Positions 49,203-57,939 of a stretch of 64,000 bases of DNA are shown here, one piece after another. The notes beneath the pieces were generated by a model. The model had not been told where the DNA came from. It saw only the letters and a program-made list of their open reading frames with translations, and searched no databases. The DNA lies in assembly GCF_001293565.1 (NCBI RefSeq), contig NZ_JXMU01000011.1, positions 1 through 64,000 of the forward strand, in the 5' to 3' direction. Both the position numbers and the translations under genes were made by a program. Numbering within the stretch: the first letter of the stretch is position 1; the number at the start of each line of letters is the position of its first letter. The stretch is from Ahrensia marina (GTDB lineage Bacteria; Pseudomonadota; Alphaproteobacteria; Rhizobiales; Rhizobiaceae).

Positions 49203-50651
49203 ATGGCTGACAATAATTATGACGTACTGATTATCGGTTCCGGTCCCGGCGGTTATGTAACGGCGATCCGCGCTGCGCAGCTTGGCATGAAAGTTGGTAT
49301 TGTAGAGCGCGAACATTTGGGCGGTATTTGTCTTAACTGGGGCTGTATTCCTACCAAAGCGCTGCTGCGCTCAGGCGAAATGATGGACTATGCCAATCGC
49401 GCTTCTGAATATGGTTTGAAGCTTGACGGAAAAATGACTGCCGATGTCAAAGAGGTTGTCAAACGTTCACGCGGCGTGTCTGCACGTTTGAATGGCGGCG
49501 TCGGTTTTCTAATGAAGAAAAACAAGATCGACGTGATTTGGGGCGAGGCCAAGCTTGCCGGTAAAGGCAAAATCAAGGTTGGCAAACCAACGAAAAAGAT
49601 TATGGAGCCGCAAAATCCGGTACCCAAAAATGTTAAAGGCGAGGGCGATTACACCGCCAAGCATATTATTGTTGCTACCGGAGCCCGTCCGCGCGCATTG
49701 CCGGGCATCGAGCCGGACGGCAAGTTGATCTGGACTTACTTTGAAGCAATGATCCCGCAGGAACTGCCGAAAAAGCTGATCGTTATGGGTTCCGGTGCGA
49801 TCGGTATCGAATTTGCATCATTTTACAATTCCATGGGCTGCGATGTGACTGTCGTCGAACTTATGCCAAATATCATGCCTGTAGAAGACGCTGAGATTTC
49901 CGGCATAGCGCGCAAAGCGCTTGAAAAATATGGCCTTAAAATCATCACCGAAGCAAAAGTCAGCAAGGTTGAGAAGAAATCAAACTCGATTGTTGCCCAT
50001 GTTGAAGGCAAAGACGGCAAAGTAACACCGATGGAAGCCGACCGTATGATTTCGGCTGTGGGTGTTCAGGGTAATATTGACGGATTGGGCCTTGAAGACC
50101 TTGGCGTGAAAACGGATAGCGGCTGTATCGTGATCGACGGTTACGGCAAAACCAATGTCGAAGGTATCTACGCAATTGGCGATGTCGCCGGACCGCCAAT
50201 GCTGGCGCATAAGGCCGAGCATGAAGGTGTGATCTGTATTGAAAAAATTGCCGGTGTGCCGAATGTTCACCCTATGGAAAATGACAAGATTCCAGGCTGT
50301 ACATATTGTCACCCGCAGGTTGCCTCTGTTGGATTGACGGAAGCCAAAGCCAAGGAAGCCGGCATTGATGTCCGCGTTGGCCGCTACATGTTCAATGCCA
50401 ATGGCAAGGCTATTGCGCTTGGCGAAGACAACGGCATGGTCAAGACGATTTTTAATAAGAAGACCGGCCAGTTGATCGGTGCGCATCTTGTCGGCGCGGA
50501 AGTAACCGAGCTAATTCAAGGCTTTGTTGTTGCGATGAACCTTGAGACGACTGAAGAAGAATTGATGCACACAATCTTCCCGCATCCGACATTGTCGGAA
50601 ATGATGAAGGAAAGTGTGCTGGATGCTTATGGGCGTGCGCTCAATGCCTAA
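49203..50651 (+). CDS. lpdA: Dihydrolipoyl dehydrogenase (E3)
   Basis: E3 reoxidises dihydrolipoamide with FAD and NAD. The 482-residue protein has the FAD motif GSGPGGYVTA, the redox-active disulfide C43/C48 in GGICLNWGCIPTKAL, and the active-site histidine in HPTLSE near the end. It has no lipoyl domain of its own. Its stop overlaps the start of the next small gene by eight bases. Confidence 0.96.
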   Translation: MADNNYDVLIIGSGPGGYVTAIRAAQLGMKVGIVEREHLGGICLNWGCIPTKALLRSGEMMDYANRASEYGLKLDGKMTADVKEVVKRSRGVSARLNGGVGFLMKKNKIDVIWGEAKLAGKGKIKVGKPTKKIMEPQNPVPKNVKGEGDYTAKHIIVATGARPRALPGIEPDGKLIWTYFEAMIPQELPKKLIVMGSGAIGIEFASFYNSMGCDVTVVELMPNIMPVEDAEISGIARKALEKYGLKIITEAKVSKVEKKSNSIVAHVEGKDGKVTPMEADRMISAVGVQGNIDGLGLEDLGVKTDSGCIVIDGYGKTNVEGIYAIGDVAGPPMLAHKAEHEGVICIEKIAGVPNVHPMENDKIPGCTYCHPQVASVGLTEAKAKEAGIDVRVGRYMFNANGKAIALGEDNGMVKTIFNKKTGQLIGAHLVGAEVTELIQGFVVAMNLETTEEELMHTIFPHPTLSEMMKESVLDAYGRALNA

Positions 50652-50931
50652 CGGGCAAAAACGCCGCGGCATTATACGCGGCGGCAATGCCGGTATTTGG
50701 CGGTCGGCGGGGTGGAAAATTCTGCGTGTGAGTATCATATTATTCACGGTAATGGGTTTTCTTGCTTCATTTGCAGCGATGCAAAATGGCGGTGTGACGT
50801 TTAACGGGGTTTTGGTTGAAGGCTGGACAGGTGTCTGGTACGTGACCGGCATTGCGGCCGTTGCAGGATTTTTATTTGGAGCCATTTGGCTGCTTTTGTT
50901 TAAAGCAATGTCCATGGCATCGAAAAACTAA
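50644..50931 (+). CDS. Small two-span membrane protein of unknown function
   Basis: The 95-residue product starts at 50644 and overlaps the end of lpdA. It has a basic N-terminus (GQKRRGIIRGG) and two hydrophobic helices (about residues 28-48 and 64-86). I do not recognise a family. Its position between lpdA and lipA suggests cotranscription, but no role is evident. Confidence 0.7.
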   Translation: MPNGQKRRGIIRGGNAGIWRSAGWKILRVSIILFTVMGFLASFAAMQNGGVTFNGVLVEGWTGVWYVTGIAAVAGFLFGAIWLLLFKAMSMASKN

Positions 50932-50950
50932 AGAGAGTTAGGTTGTCCGA

Positions 50951-51919
50951 ATGGTTACGGTTCTCGATACAACAAAGCCTTCCGGTAAAATGCGCCACCC
51001 TGAAAAGGCCCATCGTCCGGACCAGCCGACACGGTTGAAAAAACCGGACTGGATTCGGGTTAAAGCGCCTACTTCCAAAGGGTTTCACGAGACAAACAAG
51101 ATTGTGAAATCTCACAACCTTGTAACTGTTTGCGGTGAAGCAGGGTGCCCCAATATCGGTGAATGTTGGGAGCAAAAGCACGCCTCATTCATGATTATGG
51201 GAGAAATCTGCACACGCGCCTGTGCTTTCTGTAATGTTGCAACCGGTATGCCCGGCGCCCTTGATAAAGACGAGCCGGTCAATGTTGCCAAAGCGGTCAA
51301 AACCATGGGGCTCAATCACGTTGTAATCACTTCTGTTGACCGCGATGATTTGGCCGATGGCGGTGCGCAGCACTTCGTTGATGTTATTCATGCTATCCGC
51401 GAATATTCTCCCGGTACCACTGTTGAGATACTGACACCGGACTTTCTTCGCAAAGAAGGTGCGCTTGAGGCTGTTGTTGCGGCCAAACCAGACGTATTCA
51501 ACCACAATCTTGAAACTGTGCCGTCCAACTATCTCAAAGTGCGCCCCGGCGCGCGCTATTTCCATTCAATCCGCCTTCTACAGCGGGTTAAAGAACTTGA
51601 CCCATCAATCTTCACAAAGTCCGGAATTATGGTTGGACTTGGCGAAGAGCGAAACGAAGTGTTGCAATTGATGGACGATCTGCGCATTGCCGATGTCGAC
51701 TTCCTGACGATCGGCCAATATTTGCAGCCGACCAAAAAGCACCATGAGGTAATGCGTTTTATTACCCCTGATGAGTTCAAGTCATTTGAGACAGTTGCTT
51801 ATACAAAAGGTTTCCTGATGGTTTCCGCTTCTCCGCTTACGCGTTCGTCGCACCATGCGGGAGCAGATTTTGAAAAACTGCGCGCAAATCGCGAAGCAAA
51901 GCTGACCGCAGCAAAGTAA
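50951..51919 (+). CDS. lipA: Lipoyl synthase
   Basis: LipA inserts two sulfurs into octanoyl groups on lipoyl domains, using two iron-sulfur clusters. The 322-residue protein has the auxiliary cluster motif [12 protein letters not shown] and the radical SAM motif CTRACAFC. It serves the lipoyl domains encoded upstream. It begins 19 bases after the small membrane protein gene. Confidence 0.97.
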   Translation: MVTVLDTTKPSGKMRHPEKAHRPDQPTRLKKPDWIRVKAPTSKGFHETNKIVKSHNLVTVCGEAGCPNIGECWEQKHASFMIMGEICTRACAFCNVATGMPGALDKDEPVNVAKAVKTMGLNHVVITSVDRDDLADGGAQHFVDVIHAIREYSPGTTVEILTPDFLRKEGALEAVVAAKPDVFNHNLETVPSNYLKVRPGARYFHSIRLLQRVKELDPSIFTKSGIMVGLGEERNEVLQLMDDLRIADVDFLTIGQYLQPTKKHHEVMRFITPDEFKSFETVAYTKGFLMVSASPLTRSSHHAGADFEKLRANREAKLTAAK

Positions 51920-51920
51920 T

Positions 51921-52373
51921 ATGCCAAGTTTCAAGACCACGCGCCGCGTCAACCACAGCGCAGACCAAATGTTTGCTTTAATTGCTGACGTGGAGAAATA
52001 TCCGGAATTTTTACCGCTATGCGAGGCGCTGAGTGTCCGTGATACGCGCCAGCGTGACGATAAAAAGATGCTCGTTGCGGATATGACTGTTGGATACAAG
52101 GCAATACGGGAGACGTTTACCAGTCGGGTTCTGCTTAACGCCAATGAGAACCGGATTGATGTGTCTTATGTTGACGGGCCGTTTAAATATCTCGACAATC
52201 GTTGGACGTTTACCGACATTGGTGACGGCACTTCAGATGTACATTTCTACATTGATTATGAGTTCAAGAGCAAAATGCTCGGTATGTTGATGGGCTCGAT
52301 GTTCGACCGTGCATTTCGTATGTTTGCAGAAGCATTTGAAAAGCGGGCTGACGAGATTTATGCCTCGTCTTGA
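51921..52373 (+). CDS. RatA/COQ10-like START-fold protein
   Basis: The 150-residue protein belongs to the polyketide cyclase/COQ10 START group (HSADQMFALIADVEKYPEFLPLCEAL, YVDGPFKYLDNRW, DYEFKSKMLGMLMG). Members bind ubiquinone, and the E. coli member was described as RatA. It follows lipA by one base, which is common in rhizobia. Its last 16 bases overlap the end of the convergent pncC gene. Confidence 0.88.
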   Translation: MPSFKTTRRVNHSADQMFALIADVEKYPEFLPLCEALSVRDTRQRDDKKMLVADMTVGYKAIRETFTSRVLLNANENRIDVSYVDGPFKYLDNRWTFTDIGDGTSDVHFYIDYEFKSKMLGMLMGSMFDRAFRMFAEAFEKRADEIYASS

Positions 52374-52909
52374 TCCGGTTCTTTGTCCGGTGCTTCTTTC
52401 AAAGTTTCGATCAGGATCATCAAAGCTGTCATAACTGTTTCGGCGCGAATAGCATCACGGCCATTATCGTCAAAATAGCGGCTGATTGTAAATGTCGGCG
52501 CCCAGTCGCAGGCGCAGCCAAACCAGACAAGACCAACCGGCTTATCTTCTGTGGCACCGCCCGGTCCGGCTATTCCTGTCACTGAAATCGCAATATCGGT
52601 CGAGCTTTTCTGTAAGGCGTTTTTCGCCATTGCTTCGGCAACTTCTTCGGAGACAGCGCCCGGGCCGTCCTCGTCGAAGAATTCTTCGGGTACTGAAAGC
52701 ATCTCGATTTTAGCGTCATTGGAATAGGTGACATAGCCACGGTCCAGAACTTTGCTTGAACCGGGAATATCAGTAATCATGCCCGCAATCAGTCCGCCTG
52801 TACAACTTTCAGCCGTTGCGACTGTAAACCCGCGTGCGGAAAAGTTTTCGACAACTTCAAGTGCCAGTGCGCTTAAGGGATTATCGTGAATAGGGGCGTC
52901 GTCATTCAT
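52358..52909 (-). CDS. pncC: CinA C-terminal family nicotinamide-nucleotide amidase
   Basis: The 183-residue protein consists of the CinA C-terminal domain alone (TVATAESCTGGLIAGMITDIPGSS, SVTGIAGPGGAT), which deamidates NMN to NaMN in pyridine nucleotide recycling. There is no N-terminal MoCF-like domain. The tail is acidic. Its start overlaps the ispDF stop by four bases. Confidence 0.88.
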   Translation of the reverse strand: MNDDAPIHDNPLSALALEVVENFSARGFTVATAESCTGGLIAGMITDIPGSSKVLDRGYVTYSNDAKIEMLSVPEEFFDEDGPGAVSEEVAEAMAKNALQKSSTDIAISVTGIAGPGGATEDKPVGLVWFGCACDWAPTFTISRYFDDNGRDAIRAETVMTALMILIETLKEAPDKEPDQDEA

Positions 52910-54111
52910 GATTTTTCTCCATAGGCGATACTGGCCGTTGCAAGTGCCATGATGCCTTCCTCACGGCCAATAAAGCCCATTTTTTCATTTGTTGTTGCTT
53001 TGACAGAGCACCGTTCCAGAGAAATGCCCAGCAATTCACTTAGTTTTTCACGCATAGCCATGCGATACGGCGCAATCTTGGGTGCTTCTGTTACCAAAGT
53101 TACATCCGCGTTCATTATTGTGCCGCCATTTTGCCGCACAATTTTGACGGCTTCGGATAAAAAGATGTGACTTGCCATGCCGCGCCATTTTTCATCGCTA
53201 GGCGGGAAATGATCGCCGATGTCGCCAGCACCGCATGTCGCAAGCAATGCGTCCGTCAGCGCATGAAGACCCACATCTGCATCCGAATGACCGGATAGTT
53301 TTTTATGAAATTCAATTTCTACGCCGCATAAAATGACTTTATCACCTTCTTCAAAGCGGTGAACATCGTAGCCGTTTCCTGTGCGAATATCGGGTACAGA
53401 ATTATTGTTCATTGGCGCCTGCCCATTAAAGTCTTGCGGGTAAGTCAGTTTAATATTGGCGGCTTCGCCTTCAACAATCCGAACTGTCATGCCTGCCCAT
53501 TCAAATAGCGCCGCATCGTCGGTAAAATCCGAAATGGATTGTGATTTCGCTTTGTCGTGCAGGTTTAAAATTGTACCAAATGGAAAGGCTTGCGGTGTCT
53601 GCGCACGGTGCATGTCTTTGCGAGATGCGGTACCGGTCACAATGCCATCCGAAACAGTTTTAAGTGTCTCGGACACCGCAATTGTCGGCAAAACCCCGTC
53701 TTCAGGATTTGCGCCCAGTTCTTCAAGAATGCGGAACATGAGATCGTCATTCACAAAAGGGCGGGCGGCATCATGTATCAGAACATGTGTGATGTGCGGA
53801 GCCGCTTCATATAAGGCTTGCAAGCCTGCGTGAACCGATTCCTGCCTTGTCACGCCGCCGGTGACAATTGTCATCTGCGATGTATCGATATTTGCCGTTG
53901 CCTGTTTGAGCAACGCCGCATCGTCGGCATGGATAACGATAGATGTGTTCGTAGCGGGAATGAAATCGGAAAAGCGCGATAGGGTTTGCTCGATTACGGT
54001 ACCGGCGCCGAGTTCACGGTACTGCTTTGGGCCGTGTTGAGCGCCTGCGCGTTCGCCGCGACCGGCGGCCACGATTACCAAGCCTACAGATTGTTGCAAA
54101 AATACTGACAA
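52906..54111 (-). CDS. ispDF: Bifunctional IspD/IspF enzyme
   Basis: One protein carries two steps of the MEP pathway to isoprenoids. Residues about 8-230 are 2-C-methyl-D-erythritol 4-phosphate cytidylyltransferase (VIVAAGRGERAGAQHGPKQ, DAARPFV). Residues about 243-400 are the 2,4-cyclodiphosphate synthase (GNGYDVHRF with the metal site, GHSDADVGLHALTDALL, EKMGFIGREEG). The 401-residue fusion is typical of alphaproteobacteria. Confidence 0.95.
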   Translation of the reverse strand: MSVFLQQSVGLVIVAAGRGERAGAQHGPKQYRELGAGTVIEQTLSRFSDFIPATNTSIVIHADDAALLKQATANIDTSQMTIVTGGVTRQESVHAGLQALYEAAPHITHVLIHDAARPFVNDDLMFRILEELGANPEDGVLPTIAVSETLKTVSDGIVTGTASRKDMHRAQTPQAFPFGTILNLHDKAKSQSISDFTDDAALFEWAGMTVRIVEGEAANIKLTYPQDFNGQAPMNNNSVPDIRTGNGYDVHRFEEGDKVILCGVEIEFHKKLSGHSDADVGLHALTDALLATCGAGDIGDHFPPSDEKWRGMASHIFLSEAVKIVRQNGGTIMNADVTLVTEAPKIAPYRMAMREKLSELLGISLERCSVKATTNEKMGFIGREEGIMALATASIAYGEKS

Positions 54112-54180
54112 AATAATTTACGTCTTAATTTAAGTGTCTATATGCCGATGAAGTTTTGCGACCTTTATCACAGGTACTCG

Positions 54181-54222
54181 ATTGCGCAATTGGTCTATAT
54201 TGTATAAAGAATGGGCAATTGC
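54181..54222 (+). promoter_or_regulatory. Two palindromes flanking a -10-like box upstream of dusB-ntrBC
   Basis: ATTGCGCAAT (54181-54190) and GCAATTGC (54215-54222) are both perfect palindromes built on TTGC/GCAA. TATAAA (54203-54208) lies between them. No good -35 box stands at the right distance. The arrangement suggests a regulated promoter for the dusB-ntrB-ntrC genes. Confidence 0.4.
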
Positions 54223-54238
54223 TATAAATGCTTAAAAA

Positions 54239-55270
54239 ATGGACGATCATTTGACCGCAGCTTTGCACCAACCATTCCAGATCGGCAATATTTCTGTTCG
54301 AAATCGCGTTCTGGCTGCACCATTGTCAGGCGTGAGCGACCTGCCATTTCGCCAGCGCAGTTGGGCAGGCGGTGCCGGTATTGTTGTCAGTGAGATGATT
54401 GCGAGCCGCGAACTGTGCTATTCATCTGACGAATCCATGCGGCGCTCTCTTTCCGAAGAAGCTGGACCGGTGATGCTTCAACTTGCTGGATTTGAAGCGC
54501 ACTGGATGGGCGAAGCGGCGAAAATGGCCGAAGCAAACGGCGCTGAAATTATCGACATAAATATGGGATGTCCGGCGCGAAAGGTGACGGGAAAAGCATC
54601 CGGCTCGGCGCTCATGCGTGACCTTGATCATGCCATGACCTTGGTGGATGCGGCCATTGCGGCCGTTAATGTTCCGGTGACGCTCAAAATGCGTTTGGGC
54701 TGGGATGACGAAACAATCAATGCGCCTGAGCTGGCAAGGCGCGCTGTCGATGCAGGCGTTCAAATGATCACTGTTCACGGGCGCACACGCTGTCAGTTTT
54801 ATGAGGGAAGCGCAGATTGGGACGCTGTTTTGGCTGTTCGCGACGAAGTTGATGTTCCGCTGGTCGTCAATGGCGATATTGTCGATCTGTCTTCGGCAGA
54901 AGAAGCGCGGTCAAAATCAGGCGCGGATGCGGTTATGGTTGGCCGAGCCGGTCAGGGCGCGCCATGGATCGTTGGCGATATTGCGCGTGCTTCTGCGGGA
55001 CTGGAACCATTTACGGCTGACCCATCCTTCAATGCGGCAGATTATGTCATTGCGCACTACGATGCCATGCTTTCCCATTATGGCGAGCGTGTCGGAACCC
55101 GCCATGCGCGCAAGCATTTAGGCTGGTACATTGATGGTCTTTTACCTCAGACGCAAATTGTTGCGGAACAGAGGCAGGAAATCATGCGGTCACATTTACC
55201 TGAGAAGGTCATTCCGCTTTTACGTACACTGTTTGAAAATTTTCGCGATAACAAGGCGGTGGCTGCATAA
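54239..55270 (+). CDS. dusB: tRNA-dihydrouridine synthase B (NifR3)
   Basis: DusB reduces uridines in tRNA with FMN. The 343-residue protein has [18 protein letters not shown], the catalytic cysteine block [20 protein letters not shown] and [12 protein letters not shown]. In rhizobia this gene is called nifR3 and always leads ntrBC; here its last base overlaps the ntrB start. The start at 54239 has only a weak binding site. Confidence 0.95.
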   Translation: MDDHLTAALHQPFQIGNISVRNRVLAAPLSGVSDLPFRQRSWAGGAGIVVSEMIASRELCYSSDESMRRSLSEEAGPVMLQLAGFEAHWMGEAAKMAEANGAEIIDINMGCPARKVTGKASGSALMRDLDHAMTLVDAAIAAVNVPVTLKMRLGWDDETINAPELARRAVDAGVQMITVHGRTRCQFYEGSADWDAVLAVRDEVDVPLVVNGDIVDLSSAEEARSKSGADAVMVGRAGQGAPWIVGDIARASAGLEPFTADPSFNAADYVIAHYDAMLSHYGERVGTRHARKHLGWYIDGLLPQTQIVAEQRQEIMRSHLPEKVIPLLRTLFENFRDNKAVAA

Positions 55271-56376
55271 TGAAAGCTGATAGTAAAAATGCCAGTCAGG
55301 CAGAAAATGCGCGCCGTGTTTTGGATAATCTGCGCGATCCGGTCATCATGATAAACCATGAAAACCTGATTACTTTTGCCAATCTGGAAGCTGAGTATTT
55401 TTTCTCTTCCTCCATGGCCAATCTCTCAAACTTTAAAATTGATGAATTTGTCGGGTTTTCAAATCCGTTACTTACGCTGATTGATCAAGTCCGCGCCGCC
55501 CAATCACCAACCAATGAGTATCGGGTAGACGTATCGTCTCCGCGCTTAGGGTTGGAGCGCATTGTCGATATTCATGTGACACCGGTTGCTGAAGAAGAAG
55601 GCGCGATGGTGATCGTGTTCCGAGAGCGTTCGATGGCCGAAAAGTTTGACCGTCAAATGACGCATCGCGGTGCCGCGCGTTCTGTGACCGGCTTGGCCTC
55701 TATGCTTGGTCACGAGATCAAGAATCCACTGTCAGGGATACGCGGCGCGGCGCAATTGCTTGAAACTGTTTTGAGCGATGAAGACCGCGCTTTGGCGCAA
55801 TTGATTAAGGATGAAAGCGACCGGATTGTCCAGCTTGTCGATAAAATGGAAGTGTTTTCAGATGAGCGTCCGTTGGACCGCGATCCGGTGAACATTCATG
55901 TGGTTTTGGACCGTGTGCAGCAAATTGCTAAATCCGGCTTTGGGCGCGATATCGAGTTCAAGCAGGACTTTGACCCGTCCTTGCCTTATGTCGCCGGTAA
56001 TCAGGATCAACTCATTCAGGTGTTTTTGAACCTTGTAAAAAATGCCTGTGAAGCTGTGGCGAATGTCGAAAACCCGAAAATAAAACTTAAGACTGCGTAC
56101 CAGCCCGGTGTTCGGCTCTCCATACCTGGGCTGAACGAGCGTGTTTCTCTGCCGCTTGAGTTTTCGGTTCAGGATAATGGACCGGGGGTCACTGAAGAGA
56201 TTCAGAACTTCATGTTCGACCCCTTTATTACAACAAAAACAAATGGATCAGGCCTCGGACTTGCTCTAGTGGCAAAGATTGTCGGCGCGCATGGCGGCGT
56301 GATCGAATGCGACAGCCAGCCGGGAAACACCAAGTTTAAGATTTTGATGCCCACCGCGCCCAAGGCGCTGAGCTAA
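55270..56376 (+). CDS. ntrB: Nitrogen regulation histidine kinase NtrB
   Basis: NtrB phosphorylates or dephosphorylates NtrC under control of PII. The 368-residue protein is cytosolic: a PAS domain (about residues 14-120), the dimerisation domain with H148 ([19 protein letters not shown]) and the ATP-binding domain ([31 protein letters not shown]). It is coupled to dusB and lies 18 bases before ntrC. Confidence 0.96.
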   Translation: MKADSKNASQAENARRVLDNLRDPVIMINHENLITFANLEAEYFFSSSMANLSNFKIDEFVGFSNPLLTLIDQVRAAQSPTNEYRVDVSSPRLGLERIVDIHVTPVAEEEGAMVIVFRERSMAEKFDRQMTHRGAARSVTGLASMLGHEIKNPLSGIRGAAQLLETVLSDEDRALAQLIKDESDRIVQLVDKMEVFSDERPLDRDPVNIHVVLDRVQQIAKSGFGRDIEFKQDFDPSLPYVAGNQDQLIQVFLNLVKNACEAVANVENPKIKLKTAYQPGVRLSIPGLNERVSLPLEFSVQDNGPGVTEEIQNFMFDPFITTKTNGSGLGLALVAKIVGAHGGVIECDSQPGNTKFKILMPTAPKALS

Positions 56377-56394
56377 CGTTTTTAGGTAGATGCA

Positions 56395-57846
56395 ATGAAC
56401 GGAACAATTCTAGTCGCTGATGATGATGCAGCCATTCGCACGGTGCTCAGTCAGGCGCTGTCGCGGGCAGGGTATGATGTCCGCATCACGTCCAATGCAT
56501 CGACGCTATGGCGCTGGGTTGCCGAAGGTGAGGGTGACTGCGTCATCAGCGATGTCGTTATGCCGGATGAAAATCTGTTCGATCTTCTCCCCCGGATGAA
56601 GAAAATGCGACCGGACCTGCCGATTATTGTCATGAGTGCGCAAAACACATTTATGACCGCCATTAGAGCCTCGGAAAACGGTGCATATGAATATCTGCCC
56701 AAACCGTTTGATCTTGTCGAACTGACGGCGATTATCGAGCGGGCTTTACAGGAAGGGCGGCGAAAACCGTCAAGCAGCGACAATGCGGTCGCGGCAAAAG
56801 ACGAATCCATGCCGCTTGTAGGCCGTTCTCCGGCAATGCAGGAGATTTACCGTGTGCTGGCCCGCATGATGCAGTCTGATTTGACGGTATTGATCAACGG
56901 CGAATCCGGGACAGGCAAAGAACTTGTTGCCCGCGCATTGCATGAATATGGCAAGCGCAAAAAAGGCCCGTTTGTTGCGATCAATATGGCGGCTATTCCG
57001 CGTGATCTGATCGAATCGGAATTGTTCGGCCATGAAAAAGGGGCGTTCACAGGCGCACATAGCCGTGCGACCGGCCGTTTTGAGCAGGCTGAAAACGGGA
57101 CGCTGTTTCTTGATGAGATCGGCGATATGCCCATGGATGCGCAAACCCGTTTGCTGCGCGTTTTACAGCAAGGCGAATACACCACGGTGGGTGGACGTAC
57201 GCCGATCCGGACCAATGTCCGTATTGTAACGGCGACCAACAAAGAATTGCGCAGTCTTATCAATCAAGGACTGTTTCGCGAAGATTTGTATTACCGGCTA
57301 AATGTCGTGCCGCTGCGCATTCCCCCGCTGCGTGAGCGTATTCAGGACATTCCTGATCTCGTTGGCCATTTCTTGAAAAAAGTACAAGAAGAAGGGCTTG
57401 AGGAGAAAAGGTTGCTGCCGGAGGCTATCGAAACGCTGTCGCGCTATTCTTGGCCGGGCAATGTGCGCGAACTTGAAAATCTGGTGCGCAGATTGGCGGC
57501 GCTCTATCCGCAAGACGAAATCACCGCTGATGTCGTTTCCGTAGAACTGCAAAGTACGGAAGAGGGCAGTACGCCGGATATTGGCAGCACTGAGAGCAAT
57601 ACAGATCTAACGATCGCGCAGGCCGTTGAACTGAATATGCAAAAGTATTTTAATTCGTTTGGTGATAGCCTGCCTCCTCCCGGTCTTTATCACAGGCTTT
57701 TGTCTGAACTGGAATATCCGCTTTTGATGGCCACATTGACCGCGACACGCGGCAATCAGATCAAGGCTGCCGATGTGCTGGGCCTGAACAGAAATACACT
57801 TAGAAAGAAAATCCGCGATCTGGGTGTCAGCGTTTTCAAGGGATAA
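56395..57846 (+). CDS. ntrC: Nitrogen regulation response regulator NtrC
   Basis: NtrC activates sigma-54 promoters of nitrogen genes. The 483-residue protein has a receiver with D53 ([10 protein letters not shown]), a AAA+ domain with [16 protein letters not shown] and the sigma-54 loop GAFTGA, and a C-terminal Fis-type helix-turn-helix ([18 protein letters not shown]). The glnB-glnA promoter earlier in this window is a natural target. Confidence 0.97.
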   Translation: MNGTILVADDDAAIRTVLSQALSRAGYDVRITSNASTLWRWVAEGEGDCVISDVVMPDENLFDLLPRMKKMRPDLPIIVMSAQNTFMTAIRASENGAYEYLPKPFDLVELTAIIERALQEGRRKPSSSDNAVAAKDESMPLVGRSPAMQEIYRVLARMMQSDLTVLINGESGTGKELVARALHEYGKRKKGPFVAINMAAIPRDLIESELFGHEKGAFTGAHSRATGRFEQAENGTLFLDEIGDMPMDAQTRLLRVLQQGEYTTVGGRTPIRTNVRIVTATNKELRSLINQGLFREDLYYRLNVVPLRIPPLRERIQDIPDLVGHFLKKVQEEGLEEKRLLPEAIETLSRYSWPGNVRELENLVRRLAALYPQDEITADVVSVELQSTEEGSTPDIGSTESNTDLTIAQAVELNMQKYFNSFGDSLPPPGLYHRLLSELEYPLLMATLTATRGNQIKAADVLGLNRNTLRKKIRDLGVSVFKG

Positions 57847-57939
57847 GAGAATTCACTGAAATAATTTTGGTGAGAGGTCATTTATGTTGCGAAATGGCCA
57901 CAATCTGTTGCACAATCGCCTCACTACGAAAAGGCTGGA

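Noticed and set aside
57895-57912. Sigma-54-like TGGCCA…TTGCA before ntrY
   Set aside because: The GG to GC spacing is two bases too long, which sigma-54 does not tolerate.
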